Origin: Marinobacter sp.
GTDB lineage: Bacteria; Pseudomonadota; Gammaproteobacteria; Pseudomonadales; Oleiphilaceae
Assembly: GCA_018402255.1 (NCBI GenBank)
Contig: JAGYIS010000007.1
Location: forward strand, 1 to 64,000
DNA: 64,000 bases
Direction of reading: 5' to 3'
Below are positions 41,333 to 54,020 of this stretch, piece after piece (the first letter of the stretch is position 1; every line of letters begins with the position of its first letter). A program made the position numbers and the translations under genes. The notes under the pieces were generated by a model that was given only the letters and a program-made list of their open reading frames with translations, did no database searches and was not told the DNA's origin.

Positions 41333-42784
41333 ATGCTGATTATTCCTGCCGAAAACTCGATTAACTGGAAACGCCCGCCGTGGGTAACCCTGGGCCTGAT
41401 CATGGCTTGCCTGCTGGTGTTTCTGTTTTACCAGGGCGGCGATGACCGCAAGCTGGAATCCGCGCTGGAGCAGTATCTGGACGGTAACCTGCTGGCGTTG
41501 GAGGGCCCTGCCTACGAGGACTATCTGCAGCGGGCCATCCGGTTTGACGGCGACCAACAGAGCGTTCTGGAACTTCAGGAGTTCCAGGGCTTGCAGGAAA
41601 ACAACGAAGCGCTCTGGCAAGCGGTTACTCTGTTGCTGGACCGGGAGTTTTACCAGTACCTTCAGGAAAACCGGGATCTGATCTGGGCCCCCGCGGAGCG
41701 CAGTCAGTGGCAACAGCAGCGAACCGCCATCGAAGAACAGTGGATCAGTCGCATGAGCGCCTACCAGTTGGGCCTGGTGCCGGCAGATCTGTCGCTCTAC
41801 ACCCTGATCAGTTACCAGTTTTTGCACGGGGGCTGGGGCCATATTATCGGTAACCTGCTGTTCCTGTTCCTGCTGGGCTTTACCGTCGAAAAAGCACTGG
41901 GTGCCGGCCGGTTTCTGGCGGCTTATCTGGTGTGTGGTGCTCTGTCAGGATTGGCATTTGTCGGGTTTTCGATGGGCAGTCACATACCGCTGGTGGGTGC
42001 CTCCGGGTCTATCTCCGGGTTGATGGGCATGTATGTGGCCATTTATGGCCTGCAGAAGATCCGGTTTTTCTATTTCCTTGGTTTTTATTTCAACTATTTT
42101 CGGGCCCCGGCGATTGCCCTGTTACCGGTCTGGATTGGCAAAGAAATTTACGATTACTGGTATGCCGGTGCCACGGGTATTGCTTACATGGCCCATGCCG
42201 GCGGCCTGGTGGCCGGCGCAGCGCTGGTCTGGCTGTTGGGTAAAAGCTGGCTACAAGTGAAAGAGGAGTTTTTCGAGCCGGAAGAAGACGAGCAGGACGC
42301 CCGTTTTACCAGCTCCTACGCCCAGGCCATGGCGAGCCTTGGCCGAATGGAATTCGATCTGGCCCGCCGCCAGTTTGAGGCACTGCGGGAGCATTATCCG
42401 GAGCGCACCATTGTGCTGGAGCACCTTTACCATCTGGCTAAATTACGCCCGGATCTGCCCGAGTATCGGGACCGTTCCCGGCAGCTGATGAACGATGCCA
42501 TGGCTCGTCGCCAACCGGAGCAGATGGTGTCGGTATGGCAGGAATATCTGAGCAAGGGTGAGTCCCATCACCCGCTGGCGGTGGAAGACCACAACCGGGT
42601 GTTGTTCATCAGCCTGAAACATCACGACCTGAAAGCCGCAGAGAAGGCCTTTGAGCGCATGCGTGCGCACGGTGACCCGGACCTGGTCAATGAGGCCTGC
42701 CGATTGCTGCTGGCGGAGTTTGAGAAGCTGCAGATGGAACCAAAAGCACGGCACTACCGGCAGCTGTTACAGAGCCAGCATTGA
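41333..42784 (+). CDS. Rhomboid intramembrane protease with helical-repeat tail
   Basis: The 483-residue protein starts with a transmembrane helix (WVTLGLIMACLLVFLFY) and an inserted soluble helical segment (about 45-155). The rhomboid core follows, with HGGWGHIIGNLLFL, catalytic serine in GASGSISGLMG (about 223) and catalytic histidine in YMAHAGGLVAG (about 285). The last ~150 residues are hydrophilic and helical, TPR-like in pattern. Rhomboids cleave transmembrane substrates, and the tail may recruit them. The partial match of the tail to the C-terminus of the next, convergent gene is suggestive but not tested. Confidence 0.93.
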   Translation: MLIIPAENSINWKRPPWVTLGLIMACLLVFLFYQGGDDRKLESALEQYLDGNLLALEGPAYEDYLQRAIRFDGDQQSVLELQEFQGLQENNEALWQAVTLLLDREFYQYLQENRDLIWAPAERSQWQQQRTAIEEQWISRMSAYQLGLVPADLSLYTLISYQFLHGGWGHIIGNLLFLFLLGFTVEKALGAGRFLAAYLVCGALSGLAFVGFSMGSHIPLVGASGSISGLMGMYVAIYGLQKIRFFYFLGFYFNYFRAPAIALLPVWIGKEIYDYWYAGATGIAYMAHAGGLVAGAALVWLLGKSWLQVKEEFFEPEEDEQDARFTSSYAQAMASLGRMEFDLARRQFEALREHYPERTIVLEHLYHLAKLRPDLPEYRDRSRQLMNDAMARRQPEQMVSVWQEYLSKGESHHPLAVEDHNRVLFISLKHHDLKAAEKAFERMRAHGDPDLVNEACRLLLAEFEKLQMEPKARHYRQLLQSQH

Positions 42785-42800
42785 TCGGGCTGGCAGCGAG

Positions 42801-44255
42801 TTACTCCGATACCTCGAAACTGGCCTTCGGGCCTTTCAGGGGTTGCTGATTGCGGGCCTGCTCCAGCCAGACATCAATGTGCCCCTGAACCGGATGGGTT
42901 GTGCAGCGTTTCTTGATGAATGAGAGAAATGCACTCGCCTTTTCCCATTGTTGCAGGCCATTCGCCAACGCCTGGGCGGCAATCAGGTAGGCCGGCGCCA
43001 GCTGGTCGCTGTCCGGGAACCGCTTGTGAAAATCCTGCAACAACCGCAGTGCCGGTTTGTAATGCCCACGATGGTAAAGCGCGCTGGCGCATTGCACCGC
43101 CAGTTCCGGATCGTCCAGCTGAAAACCGGGTTCTGCGGCTTGCAGGGTCTGGATTAATTGATTCAGGCCGTCGCCATCATGGCGCTGAGCCAGCCAGATC
43201 ATCAGCCGCGGGTGGTATCGATACAACTCGGTGGTTGCCTGCCTTGCGGTCAGGATCTGATAGAGCTGGCCAATTCGCTTGGGATCGTCGCGATCCTTCT
43301 TCAACGCCTCGATCAACATGCTTTGCACCCGGTCGTAGTTGCCATCTTTCAGATTCATATCCAGATCGGCATCAAATCGGGTGCTGCGATCCCGGTGCTG
43401 GTTGTCCGCCGCCGTGTTGCCATCCTGAAGGTCTGAAGCGAAGCCCAGCTCTTCCTGATACTGGAACAGCAGGTAACCCAGCATATGGAACAGGATCAGC
43501 GTGAAGGTACTGTTCAGAAAGCCTGCCAGCGGCTGGGCAACCCACATCGGGAAGTGATTGACCGCAAAGTCCTGGGCCGCACCAGACGCCAGAGTCAGCA
43601 AAATCAGGTAGCCGTACAGCAGGAAGTAGGGTGTGCCAATGCGCGAGATGATCACAGCCAGATTAATCGGGTTGACCGCCGCACCCACCGAGCGCTCCAT
43701 GGCCAGCACCATGATGCTGGCGGGCAGTGCAAGCACCACAAAGGCCAGGGCCAGCAACATCAGAATCGGGCCGCCAATCATGGCCGCCGTTGCCACCAGC
43801 GCCCCCATCAGCACAAACACCAGCAGCTGCAGGATGACAATATCAAACCCGCTGCCGGTAAACGCGACGGAAATCGACGGTGGCTTCAGGTGCCCCTCTG
43901 CAGTGTGATTGATCACGGCGTAGGTGTATTTGAACAGGGCCAGGGCCAGCACCAGCCAGATAATCAGCCCGACAATATTGGCCGGCGCCACCACGGGCAC
44001 CAGAGTGCAAATGGCGATAACAATCAATGGGTCGGTATGGAAGGGATACCGGAAAAAAGCACCGATCCGTTGCCAGAAGGGCACTACCTCGGTGGCGGCG
44101 CCAAGGTATCGCATGGCTTTGCTGCACCGGGGGCATAGCGCCATGCGCTGGCGGCTATCAGCGTCGGGCATGCAGCGATTGCAATAATGCATCTGGCACT
44201 CACCACAGTGCCACTTGGCCGGATCACCCGGATGGTAATGACAATCGTGCTTCAC
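42801..44255 (-). CDS. Zinc-finger multi-TM protein with TPR-like tail
   Basis: The 484-residue protein has an N-terminal B-box-like zinc finger (CHYHPGDPAKWHCGECQMHYCNRC, then CPRCSKAM). About six transmembrane segments follow between about 70 and 270, with many Leu/Val/Ala residues and conserved-looking PFHTDPLIV and FTLILFHMLGYLLF. The last ~190 residues are a soluble helical region. I do not recognise a named family; the membrane part resembles DUF4013-type or Yip1-type proteins. It converges with the rhomboid gene (16-bp gap). Confidence 0.8.
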   Translation of the reverse strand: MKHDCHYHPGDPAKWHCGECQMHYCNRCMPDADSRQRMALCPRCSKAMRYLGAATEVVPFWQRIGAFFRYPFHTDPLIVIAICTLVPVVAPANIVGLIIWLVLALALFKYTYAVINHTAEGHLKPPSISVAFTGSGFDIVILQLLVFVLMGALVATAAMIGGPILMLLALAFVVLALPASIMVLAMERSVGAAVNPINLAVIISRIGTPYFLLYGYLILLTLASGAAQDFAVNHFPMWVAQPLAGFLNSTFTLILFHMLGYLLFQYQEELGFASDLQDGNTAADNQHRDRSTRFDADLDMNLKDGNYDRVQSMLIEALKKDRDDPKRIGQLYQILTARQATTELYRYHPRLMIWLAQRHDGDGLNQLIQTLQAAEPGFQLDDPELAVQCASALYHRGHYKPALRLLQDFHKRFPDSDQLAPAYLIAAQALANGLQQWEKASAFLSFIKKRCTTHPVQGHIDVWLEQARNQQPLKGPKASFEVSE

Positions 44256-44499
44256 GGTAGGTCCTGATCCGTCAGAAAACAGCCGCTAATCATGACAGAA
44301 CTGGCCCCTGTCCGCATCAGATCCGTTCACAGTTAGCGTTTGCCGGCCACCTGAGTACATCCCCTGATCCCCGGCCACGCCAGTGATCTCAGGCCCAGAT
44401 CGGGCGTATTACTCCTGCACCATTAAACTTCGGAATAACCTTATAAAGAATGCGTGCTTTTTGCCGTTATTCTCACCACAAAGGTAGCGAGGGTAATGA

Positions 44500-45081
44500 A
44501 TGCGTAGAACATCCGGTCGGGTTGCGTTGTTTATCCTTGCGTTTGGCTTGCTGGCGTCACTGCCGCTGCTCGGCCATGTCACCCGTGATACCGATTTTTA
44601 TGGTTTTAAAACCGATTTGCCGGTGCCTGAACTGCCAGGTTACGTGGCCGGTGCTGAGCAATTGCGCCTGGTGTTTTTCGGCTACCAGCATTGCGGCACC
44701 GTGTGCCCGTTGCAGTTGATGAATCTGAAGCACCTGCACCAGCGGCTGGAACGGCAGCCGGTGCGGTTTGTGTTTATTACCCTGGACCCGGAACGTGACA
44801 GCCAGCAAGAGCTGGATCGAATCATGACAGTGATGGGTGAGAACTTTCGTGCGGTACGCCCTGGCAGTCAGGCCGAGGCCCAGCGCCTGGCGATGGAATT
44901 TTCTGAGTTCGCGGCCAGAACCGGCGGCGAACACTACGATTTTGACCACAGCGCCCGAATATACGCAGTAACGCCAGACAACCGGCGGCATCTGCTTTAC
45001 AGCTCACCCGAACTGGACCTGGATCGGGTGCAGAGCGATATTGAACGGCTTATGGCCGGCCTACAAGGAGGACCGCAATGA
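44500..45081 (+). CDS. SCO family thioredoxin-like protein
   Basis: SCO proteins carry copper to cytochrome oxidase or act as thiol-disulfide reductants. The 193 residues include an N-terminal membrane anchor (about 6-25), the copper-binding cysteines in [10 protein letters not shown] (about 64-69), LDPERD, and a conserved histidine in [10 protein letters not shown] (about 150). All three metal ligands are therefore present. GCGAGGG precedes the start. The stop overlaps the chemotaxis receptor's start (ATGA). Confidence 0.92.
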   Translation: MRRTSGRVALFILAFGLLASLPLLGHVTRDTDFYGFKTDLPVPELPGYVAGAEQLRLVFFGYQHCGTVCPLQLMNLKHLHQRLERQPVRFVFITLDPERDSQQELDRIMTVMGENFRAVRPGSQAEAQRLAMEFSEFAARTGGEHYDFDHSARIYAVTPDNRRHLLYSSPELDLDRVQSDIERLMAGLQGGPQ

Positions 45082-46601
45082 CGGGATCCTTTCAGCAAGA
45101 CGATTTTGCCACTCAGCAAACACTGGTCACAGACCGGCAGATGCTGATCATACTGTTGGCCCATGTGCCGGTGGTGGGCTTAGTGGTGCCCTGGGGTTAC
45201 GGCACCTACAGTTTTGCAATTGTGGCGTCATTGCTGGTAGGTGGCCTGGCGCTGGCAGGCTATTTCATGATGAGGGGCACCAGGGCCTGCTCGGCTCTTT
45301 TCGGTACCTGCCTGATGCTGTTCTCCGCTGTCATGATTCAGGCCCAGATGGGTCGGATCGAGATGCATTTTCATATTTTCTCGGCGCTGGCATTGGTGAT
45401 TATCTATCGCGACTGGTTGCCGGTGGTGGTGGCCGCGGGCGTTATTGCTGTGCATCACCTGTTGCTCACTGGCTTGCAGCTGGCCGAGGCTCAGGCGGGC
45501 GGCATGCCGCTGATGATTTTCAACTATGGCTGCAGCTGGGGGATTGCCTTTCTACACGCAGCCTTCGTGGTTTTCGAGGCCAGCATCCTCGTGTTTTTCG
45601 CCCTGCAGATGGGTGCAGAACGTCGTCAAAGTTATCGGATGATTGAAATTGTTCGGGCCTTTGACGCTGAAAAGGACCTGCGGGGACGACTGCCGGCGGA
45701 AGACAAAAGCGTCAGTGCTACATCCTTCAACCACATGATGGAGCGGTCCTGCGCTCTCATTCTGCAGTTAAAAGAGTTCTCTGTAGAGCTGCGCAGCAAT
45801 GCGGAGCAGTTGGCGAAAGCCAGCAGCAGTACCCGTCATTATTTGGAGGAACAGCAGCAGCAGGCAGATCAGGTGGCAACGGCAACCAACCAGATGTCGG
45901 CCAGTGTGCAGGAAGTAGCGCAGAACGCTCAACAGGCGTCAGAGGCCGCGCAGGATGCATCCCGGTCAGCTATCGACGGCAGCAAGGCCATGACAGATGC
46001 CGGCACCATGACTGAGGCCACCAACAAGGCTCTGGAAGAAAGTACCCGTATGGTTGTGCAGCTGGCGGAGAAAGTCGAATCTATCGCCCGGGTAACCGGC
46101 TCGATCAATGACATTTCGGACCAGACCAACCTGCTGGCTCTGAACGCTGCCATTGAGGCCGCCCGGGCTGGTGAGCATGGCCGTGGCTTTGCGGTGGTGG
46201 CGGATGAAGTCCGCTCGCTGTCTCGCAGGACTCAGGAATTTACCAACGAAATTCGCAGCACAGTAGATGAGTTGAAGAATCTCTCGGAGGCCACCACCGC
46301 CGCGATGGAAGTCGGCCAGACCCGGTCTGGCGAATCCAATCGAGCCATTCAAAATGCAGCGGAAGCCATAACACGTATTGAACAGGCCATCGACGCTGTC
46401 AGCAGCATGAACAACCAGATTGCCTCAGCCTGCGAGCAACAGGCGGCGACGTCACTGCAGATTAATGAAAACATCCACTCGGTAGCCACCCGAAACGGCC
46501 AGGTGGCCGGGGAAGCAGACAAGGTGCGAACAATGGCAGGCGACCTTGAGCAGGCCGTCGGTCAGGTGGACGCGCTGGTCAGCGGCTATCGGTTGCCCTG
46601 A
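45078..46601 (+). CDS. Methyl-accepting chemotaxis protein with multi-TM sensor
   Basis: The 507-residue protein has an N-terminal membrane domain of about six helices (residues 15-195) that carries histidine-rich motifs (MHFHIFSAL and VIAVHHLL), not a periplasmic ligand domain. The signalling domain has the hairpin tip [23 protein letters not shown] (about 345-370), DEVRSL and EFTNEI. The membrane histidines suggest redox or metal sensing. Co-translation with the SCO protein by ATGA overlap supports a link to copper or respiration, which is inference. Confidence 0.92.
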   Translation: MTGSFQQDDFATQQTLVTDRQMLIILLAHVPVVGLVVPWGYGTYSFAIVASLLVGGLALAGYFMMRGTRACSALFGTCLMLFSAVMIQAQMGRIEMHFHIFSALALVIIYRDWLPVVVAAGVIAVHHLLLTGLQLAEAQAGGMPLMIFNYGCSWGIAFLHAAFVVFEASILVFFALQMGAERRQSYRMIEIVRAFDAEKDLRGRLPAEDKSVSATSFNHMMERSCALILQLKEFSVELRSNAEQLAKASSSTRHYLEEQQQQADQVATATNQMSASVQEVAQNAQQASEAAQDASRSAIDGSKAMTDAGTMTEATNKALEESTRMVVQLAEKVESIARVTGSINDISDQTNLLALNAAIEAARAGEHGRGFAVVADEVRSLSRRTQEFTNEIRSTVDELKNLSEATTAAMEVGQTRSGESNRAIQNAAEAITRIEQAIDAVSSMNNQIASACEQQAATSLQINENIHSVATRNGQVAGEADKVRTMAGDLEQAVGQVDALVSGYRLP

Positions 46602-46785
46602 CAGTCCCGCTGGGAGCGGCGCCGGCTTGCTTCGGGTCGGGGCGTCAGGCATTCCCTGTCGGGATGTTGCGCTGTGACTTGGCCGGCTCCATTCAGCGGC
46701 CGAATAACGAACATTCACGGTGTTGAGTTGAAGTATGGTCATTCGGTGCAATAGTTAAAGGAGATCATTGAAAAGGAGGCATCGA

Positions 46786-49548
<2,763 letters not shown>

Positions 49549-49555
49549 TTGATAG

Positions 49556-49584
49556 CCGGGGCAGCAAGTCTGCCCCGGTTTCAA
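49556..49584. terminator. Bidirectional terminator after acnA
   Basis: CCGGGGCAG (49556-49564) pairs with CTGCCCCGG (49570-49578), followed by TTTCAATTTT. It lies between acnA and the convergent end of the HlyD-like gene, whose stop codon is inside the tail. Confidence 0.9.
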
Positions 49585-50597
49585 TTTTGCCAGAGTCTTT
49601 GCAAGACGTTAGGAAACCGGGCAGTTAAGGGCAGATTGTCTTTCTGCCACTGATCGTCGAACGGTGTCAGGGGCTCTGCTTTGAGTACCAAGTGAGGTTC
49701 ATCACCGCCAAATGGGCCTCGAAGGTTGGGTGGCAGGCGCTGTAATTGAGGTCCGACAGAGACCACAGTGGCTTGCTGCCATTCGCCATCAGGGGTTCGC
49801 ACTCGCAGAGTTTGTTCAGGTTGTGCCAGTTGGCCATGTCTGGCAGGTAAATAGACAATCAGTTCGGGTGGTTGAGCGGGTCTGATCGTGGCAATCAATG
49901 TGCCTGGTCCAACATTTTCACCCTCTGTGACTTCGATGGTTTCGATAACGCCCTCGACAGGTGTCAGAACCTGGAGCCTTTGCAACTGGCCTTCAAGTAG
50001 TTTTCGTTCCTGTTCGTTACGGAATCGGAGACGTTGCTCGGCAACGCTCTCCCCAAGCGATTGCCTGTAAGAAATGAGGTCTCCTGCGCGGGCATCGCGG
50101 ATGTCTTCAGCCGCGCGGAGTTCGCCAAGTGTGGCCGCGCCAGTGCGGACAAGTTTTTCGATGTCTCTTACCCTGGCTTCAGCACGTCCCAACAGCTGTT
50201 GAAGGTGATTTTCGAATTGCGCCTGTGATGAGTCCAGCGGTGGTTGTGCCAGCTCACCCAGTTGGTCGAACTGTCGGCGTAGATTGGCATTTTCAAGCTT
50301 TGCCAGTTGCTGACCGGCGCGCACAGTGTCCCCTGGCCGGAGTCTAAGCTCGCTCACTGACCCAGGCTCTAACGCCCGGACGTCCATGGTGGGTACAACC
50401 AGGACGGCGGGCGTTTCAAGTAACAGAATGCCAGACACCAACTTAACCATGAACCAAACGAAGGGCGCGCTGACAAGCGCCAGTATCAGGTACCACCTGA
50501 GACGAAACGCCATTCTCTTGCCGGGAGCATAGAGTACTTTCAGGCCCTCGTCGCGGGTCGGGTTTTTCTCTTTATCGCTACTGAAACGTACCTTCAT
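49581..50597 (-). CDS. HlyD-like membrane fusion (adaptor) protein
   Basis: The 338-residue protein has one N-terminal transmembrane helix (about 33-58), a biotinyl/lipoyl-like half (VSELRLRPGDTVRAGQQLAKL), a helical hairpin (about 100-200) and the second lipoyl half (TPVEGVIETIEVTEGENVGPGTLIATI). This is the periplasmic adaptor of a tripartite envelope channel. It is the last gene of the operon with a TolC-like partner and a glycosyltransferase, so it probably joins synthase to outer-membrane factor in polysaccharide export. Alg44-type function is possible, but no PilZ domain is visible. Confidence 0.85.
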   Translation of the reverse strand: MKVRFSSDKEKNPTRDEGLKVLYAPGKRMAFRLRWYLILALVSAPFVWFMVKLVSGILLLETPAVLVVPTMDVRALEPGSVSELRLRPGDTVRAGQQLAKLENANLRRQFDQLGELAQPPLDSSQAQFENHLQQLLGRAEARVRDIEKLVRTGAATLGELRAAEDIRDARAGDLISYRQSLGESVAEQRLRFRNEQERKLLEGQLQRLQVLTPVEGVIETIEVTEGENVGPGTLIATIRPAQPPELIVYLPARHGQLAQPEQTLRVRTPDGEWQQATVVSVGPQLQRLPPNLRGPFGGDEPHLVLKAEPLTPFDDQWQKDNLPLTARFPNVLQRLWQN

Positions 50598-50606
50598 GTT
50601 GGCGCT

Positions 50607-52689
50607 TTACTCCATGCCTCTTTGGTCATTGCCCGGATAGTACCGCCATGCTTGCCAGGCGACGCCTGCCACGCCAATACCTCGCCATGAAGCCTGCCAT
50701 TGGCCTTCCAGGCTAGCCAGTCGGGACCGGCTTTGCCCGTGCCAGCTATTGGTGTCAGGAAGTTCTGCTTCGACGCTCTGCACCACCGTAAAGGTAAGGT
50801 CGGGCCAGAGTTCAATCGCCGTCGAGGCGAGCTGGCCGACACGATCGGTATTGGTGCTGTAGATCATCACCGAGACATCATGAATGCCGAACTCTGGCAA
50901 CTGACAAGGCACGCATACTGTTTTGGCGGTGTTCGGGTCTGTAAACCAGCGATGATGGGCCACCAGACTGACCGGCCAGGGACTTGCCTCAACGGCCAGA
51001 TCAATGGTGTCCGCCCAACCCCTGAGCAGGGTATCGGGTACCGGCCAGGCAAGTTGTTCGACCTCCAGGTCCAGATGAAGCCTGCGAAAGGGAACGTCTG
51101 CGAGGCTGGTGATCAATCGGCCCAGATTGGCGCGATGGTCGTCTGTCAGCCACAGCGGTTCACCCAGCAATAAATCCGTTTTAATACCGTGCTGTTCGGC
51201 AGCCGTGATGGTTTGTGTCAACGCTGTCACCAGATGATTGTCTTCCAGTTGAGCTGCTGAGACACCCAGGTATATTGCGTCAAAACCCGAGTCCTTAAGG
51301 TTGTCCAAAACACGGTCTCTGGAACGTTGATCGAGGAGCTCCTTGCTGTCCCAGACATAGACGGCCTTCGACCAGTTTGGTCCCTGGTCTCCTGTGTGCA
51401 AGGTGGGTGGCGATGCCAGAATCCGTTGCTCCGAGTGGTCCGGTTGCAGGCGATCAAACACTTTCAGCGGAGCCAATGCCTGCCATGCACCGTGTTGAGC
51501 CAGGATCAGTGCCTGTTCGGAGCGTGCAAGCTCCAGGGTGAGGTTGCGTAAACGTACAAATCCCTCTTCTGCCTCGATAGACTGCCGTTGCCTCTGCTCT
51601 TGCAGGCGTACTTCGGCCAACTCGACCCGTTCCCGCGCAAGCTCGAGATTCTGGTATTCATCTCGATACGTCTCCAGAGCCTGGTTCAGCTCCCGCATTA
51701 TGCTCTCTTGCGCGTCAAGCCATCGGTACCTTGCTGCTGATTTCTGGGTTGCAGCAGTCTCGCGACGGGTCGACAGGCTCCCGAGAGGTACTTCAAAACT
51801 GAAGGCTGCGACCAGTCCAGTGCCGGTGCCAGAAATATCGCTGCGCCTGTCTAACTGCTGGCTGACGGAAACCCGGGCATCGATGTCATCATACCAACGA
51901 TCATCATACTGCTGTCTGGACAACCAGATCAGACGCTGCTTCCTGACGTCTGGGTGCGCTTGAATAACGTTCGCCCATTGCTCAACGTCTGGAATCCGGT
52001 TTGGAAGTTCCTCGAAGGCTGCTGTGTGGGCGGCGGTCAATTCCGGTCTGACCAAACGATTCAGGGCGTGGCGCGCCTGGGCCGCATCCTTTCTTGCCGG
52101 GGCACAGTCGCGCAGATTCTGGCGCCAGCCTTGCTCCAGCCAGATACGTTCAGAGTCCCGTAGTTCCTGATTGGCATGACGCGTAGCAATCCGTTCTAGC
52201 TCAAGACCCGCCAAGCGATGCTGTTGGCTGCACAGCTGCTGGAGTTGCTGAGCTCGCCACCAGTCGGCATAGTGCAGGCGGGCCTCGAGTTCCTGCTCGG
52301 CCCGGGCCGTGTCTGCATCCGCTTCCATCGTTTCCGCGGTTGTGTATTCGTTTTGTGTTGCCTGTTGTCGTGTTCTTCAACGTACCCAGCAGTGGATGAC
52401 TCAAGCCAATGCGTGCTCCGTAACCCTGGTACTCGACACGGCCGGCGGTGGCGTCCAGCTCGCGGAAGCTGCCTGTGTCTGCGCCACCAAAGAGCGACCA
52501 CCCTTCGCGGGATGATGCACTGTCGGCTCGGGACAAAGCGGTCTTTTGCTCTGCCCGGATGGCATGAAGACGATCCGAATCTTCAAGATTGTCTACCAGC
52601 TGTGCAAGGGGCACGCTGGTGTCTGCCGAAACCCCGCTCGAGAGCGTGAGGGCGCACAAATATAGCGTTCGGTAGAGAGAAGTTGGCAT
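50607..52689 (-). pseudogene. TolC-like outer membrane factor fused to a glycosidase-like domain, frameshifted
   Basis: The start ATG at 52689 overlaps the glycosyltransferase stop (TGATG). The N-terminal frame gives a signal peptide (TLYLCALTLSSGVSA) and the TolC-type start ending RIGLSHPLLGTL. A one-base insertion (or two-base deletion) near 52377 moves the rest into another frame, which reads RTRQQATQNEYTTAETMEAD then a long helical TolC-like region (to about codon 320 of that frame). From there a ~250-residue domain follows (VYVWDSKELLDQRSRDRVL, DAIYLGVS, LHLDLEVEQLAW, WRGIGVAGVAWQAWRYYPG) with a TIM-barrel-like strand-helix pattern. Apart from the single shift the gene is intact, so a sequencing error or a recent mutation is likely. 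Functional reading: export channel with a built-in polysaccharide-cleaving domain. Confidence 0.7.
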
Positions 52690-54020
52690 CAGAATCGCTT
52701 GCCTTTTTTCAGGACCCACCAAGGCGCCATGCTGCTTTCCTCATGGCCCCTTCGGAACATTTCATTGAGTGTGCAGACCACGCCCCAGCATCTTAGCGCA
52801 AGCATAAACACCGGGAAGATCGGAATGACGATAGCAAGCTTAAGGTCCTCCTTCGGTCGTTCCGAGATCAGACACAGGCCCAACAGGTAAAACACCAGCG
52901 TGACGGCGAAATACAACGAATAAAGCAGAAGAGCAAGAATCAGCAAGCTGTCTACCGGCAGTACGATCAGGCCCAACAGGCAATACCCAACGATCAGAAA
53001 CGGCAGAACAAGCTGGAAGAAAAAGCCGCTGGCCAGCGTCATCAGAAAATTGCGCCATCCCAGGATTCGGGGTGTCATGCTGTCTGCGTGTTTGCGTATG
53101 TAGAGGAAAAACAGATCGCCGTCCCACCTCAGGCGTTGCATGAAAAACGCCTTCAGGGTATCGGGTGCATCGGTATGGCCGACCGCCTCAGGCTCAAAGG
53201 GTATGCGAAGCTCGCGGCGGCGCCCGAAATAGCTTTTTATCCTGAGTGTGACATCCAGATCTTCTGCGGTATGTGTATCCCATCCGCCGATGTGTTTCAG
53301 AAAGTCCCGGCGGAAGGCGCCAAACGCCCCTGATATGTTGTTGACGGTATTCCACTCTGACAGGCCGGTCTTGGAGGTGTGAATCGATAGGAAATACTCA
53401 AATGCCTGAATAAGTGTGGCAAACGACGTCCAGGCGTTTCGCACCCGGAGACTTCCAGAGACGGCCGGTACGTTTGGGTCCTCAAAATGTCGCACCATCA
53501 TCGCAACCATGTTGTTGTCGAACGATGTGTCGCCATCGAGAGCAAAGATGATGTCGCCGGTCGCCATATCGAGGCCGGCGTTGAGGGACGATACTCGCCC
53601 GCCTCGTTGCCATTTGGCGATCGGTCTGACGGTGCGGTTTGGATGGAGGTGGTGGTCAACCTGAAACCTGCGCACGGTGTCCATGGTGACAGTGTTGCTG
53701 GTAGCACCGTCGACAACCGGGATAAGTTCAATCTCTCCAGGGTAGATTTGCTCGCAGAGGCTGGTGAGGGTTTTGGCCACATCGGGACCCTCGCTGTAGC
53801 ACGTGATGATGCATGACACCTTCGGTCGGTAGAAGCTTGGTTTAGGTGTGGAAGACAATTTACGGAGAGACCAGCGCAAGATGCCTGCAATCACCAACAG
53901 GTTGAGTGGCAGTTCCAGTAACAGAAAGAATGGAAACAGCATGAGAAACACGCGGGTAACCCCGTCTGCGCTGCCCAGGCTCATCAGTATTTCTGTCATA
54001 TTCAAAAGCGCCTGATCCAT
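52689..54020 (-). CDS. Processive family 2 glycosyltransferase (polysaccharide synthase)
   Basis: This protein of about 443 residues starts at ATG 54020, overlapping the upstream stop (TGATG). An N-terminal membrane helix (about 20-45) precedes the GT-A domain: nucleotide site CIITCYSEG and VVDGATSN, DxD in ALDGDTSFDN, catalytic TAEDLDVTL, and QRLRWDGD, the QxxRW motif of processive synthases such as BcsA, PgaC and HasA. Several C-terminal membrane helices follow (about 315-400). It should polymerise and extrude a beta-linked polysaccharide; the sugar cannot be read from sequence. Confidence 0.9.
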   Translation of the reverse strand: MDQALLNMTEILMSLGSADGVTRVFLMLFPFFLLLELPLNLLVIAGILRWSLRKLSSTPKPSFYRPKVSCIITCYSEGPDVAKTLTSLCEQIYPGEIELIPVVDGATSNTVTMDTVRRFQVDHHLHPNRTVRPIAKWQRGGRVSSLNAGLDMATGDIIFALDGDTSFDNNMVAMMVRHFEDPNVPAVSGSLRVRNAWTSFATLIQAFEYFLSIHTSKTGLSEWNTVNNISGAFGAFRRDFLKHIGGWDTHTAEDLDVTLRIKSYFGRRRELRIPFEPEAVGHTDAPDTLKAFFMQRLRWDGDLFFLYIRKHADSMTPRILGWRNFLMTLASGFFFQLVLPFLIVGYCLLGLIVLPVDSLLILALLLYSLYFAVTLVFYLLGLCLISERPKEDLKLAIVIPIFPVFMLALRCWGVVCTLNEMFRRGHEESSMAPWWVLKKGKRF

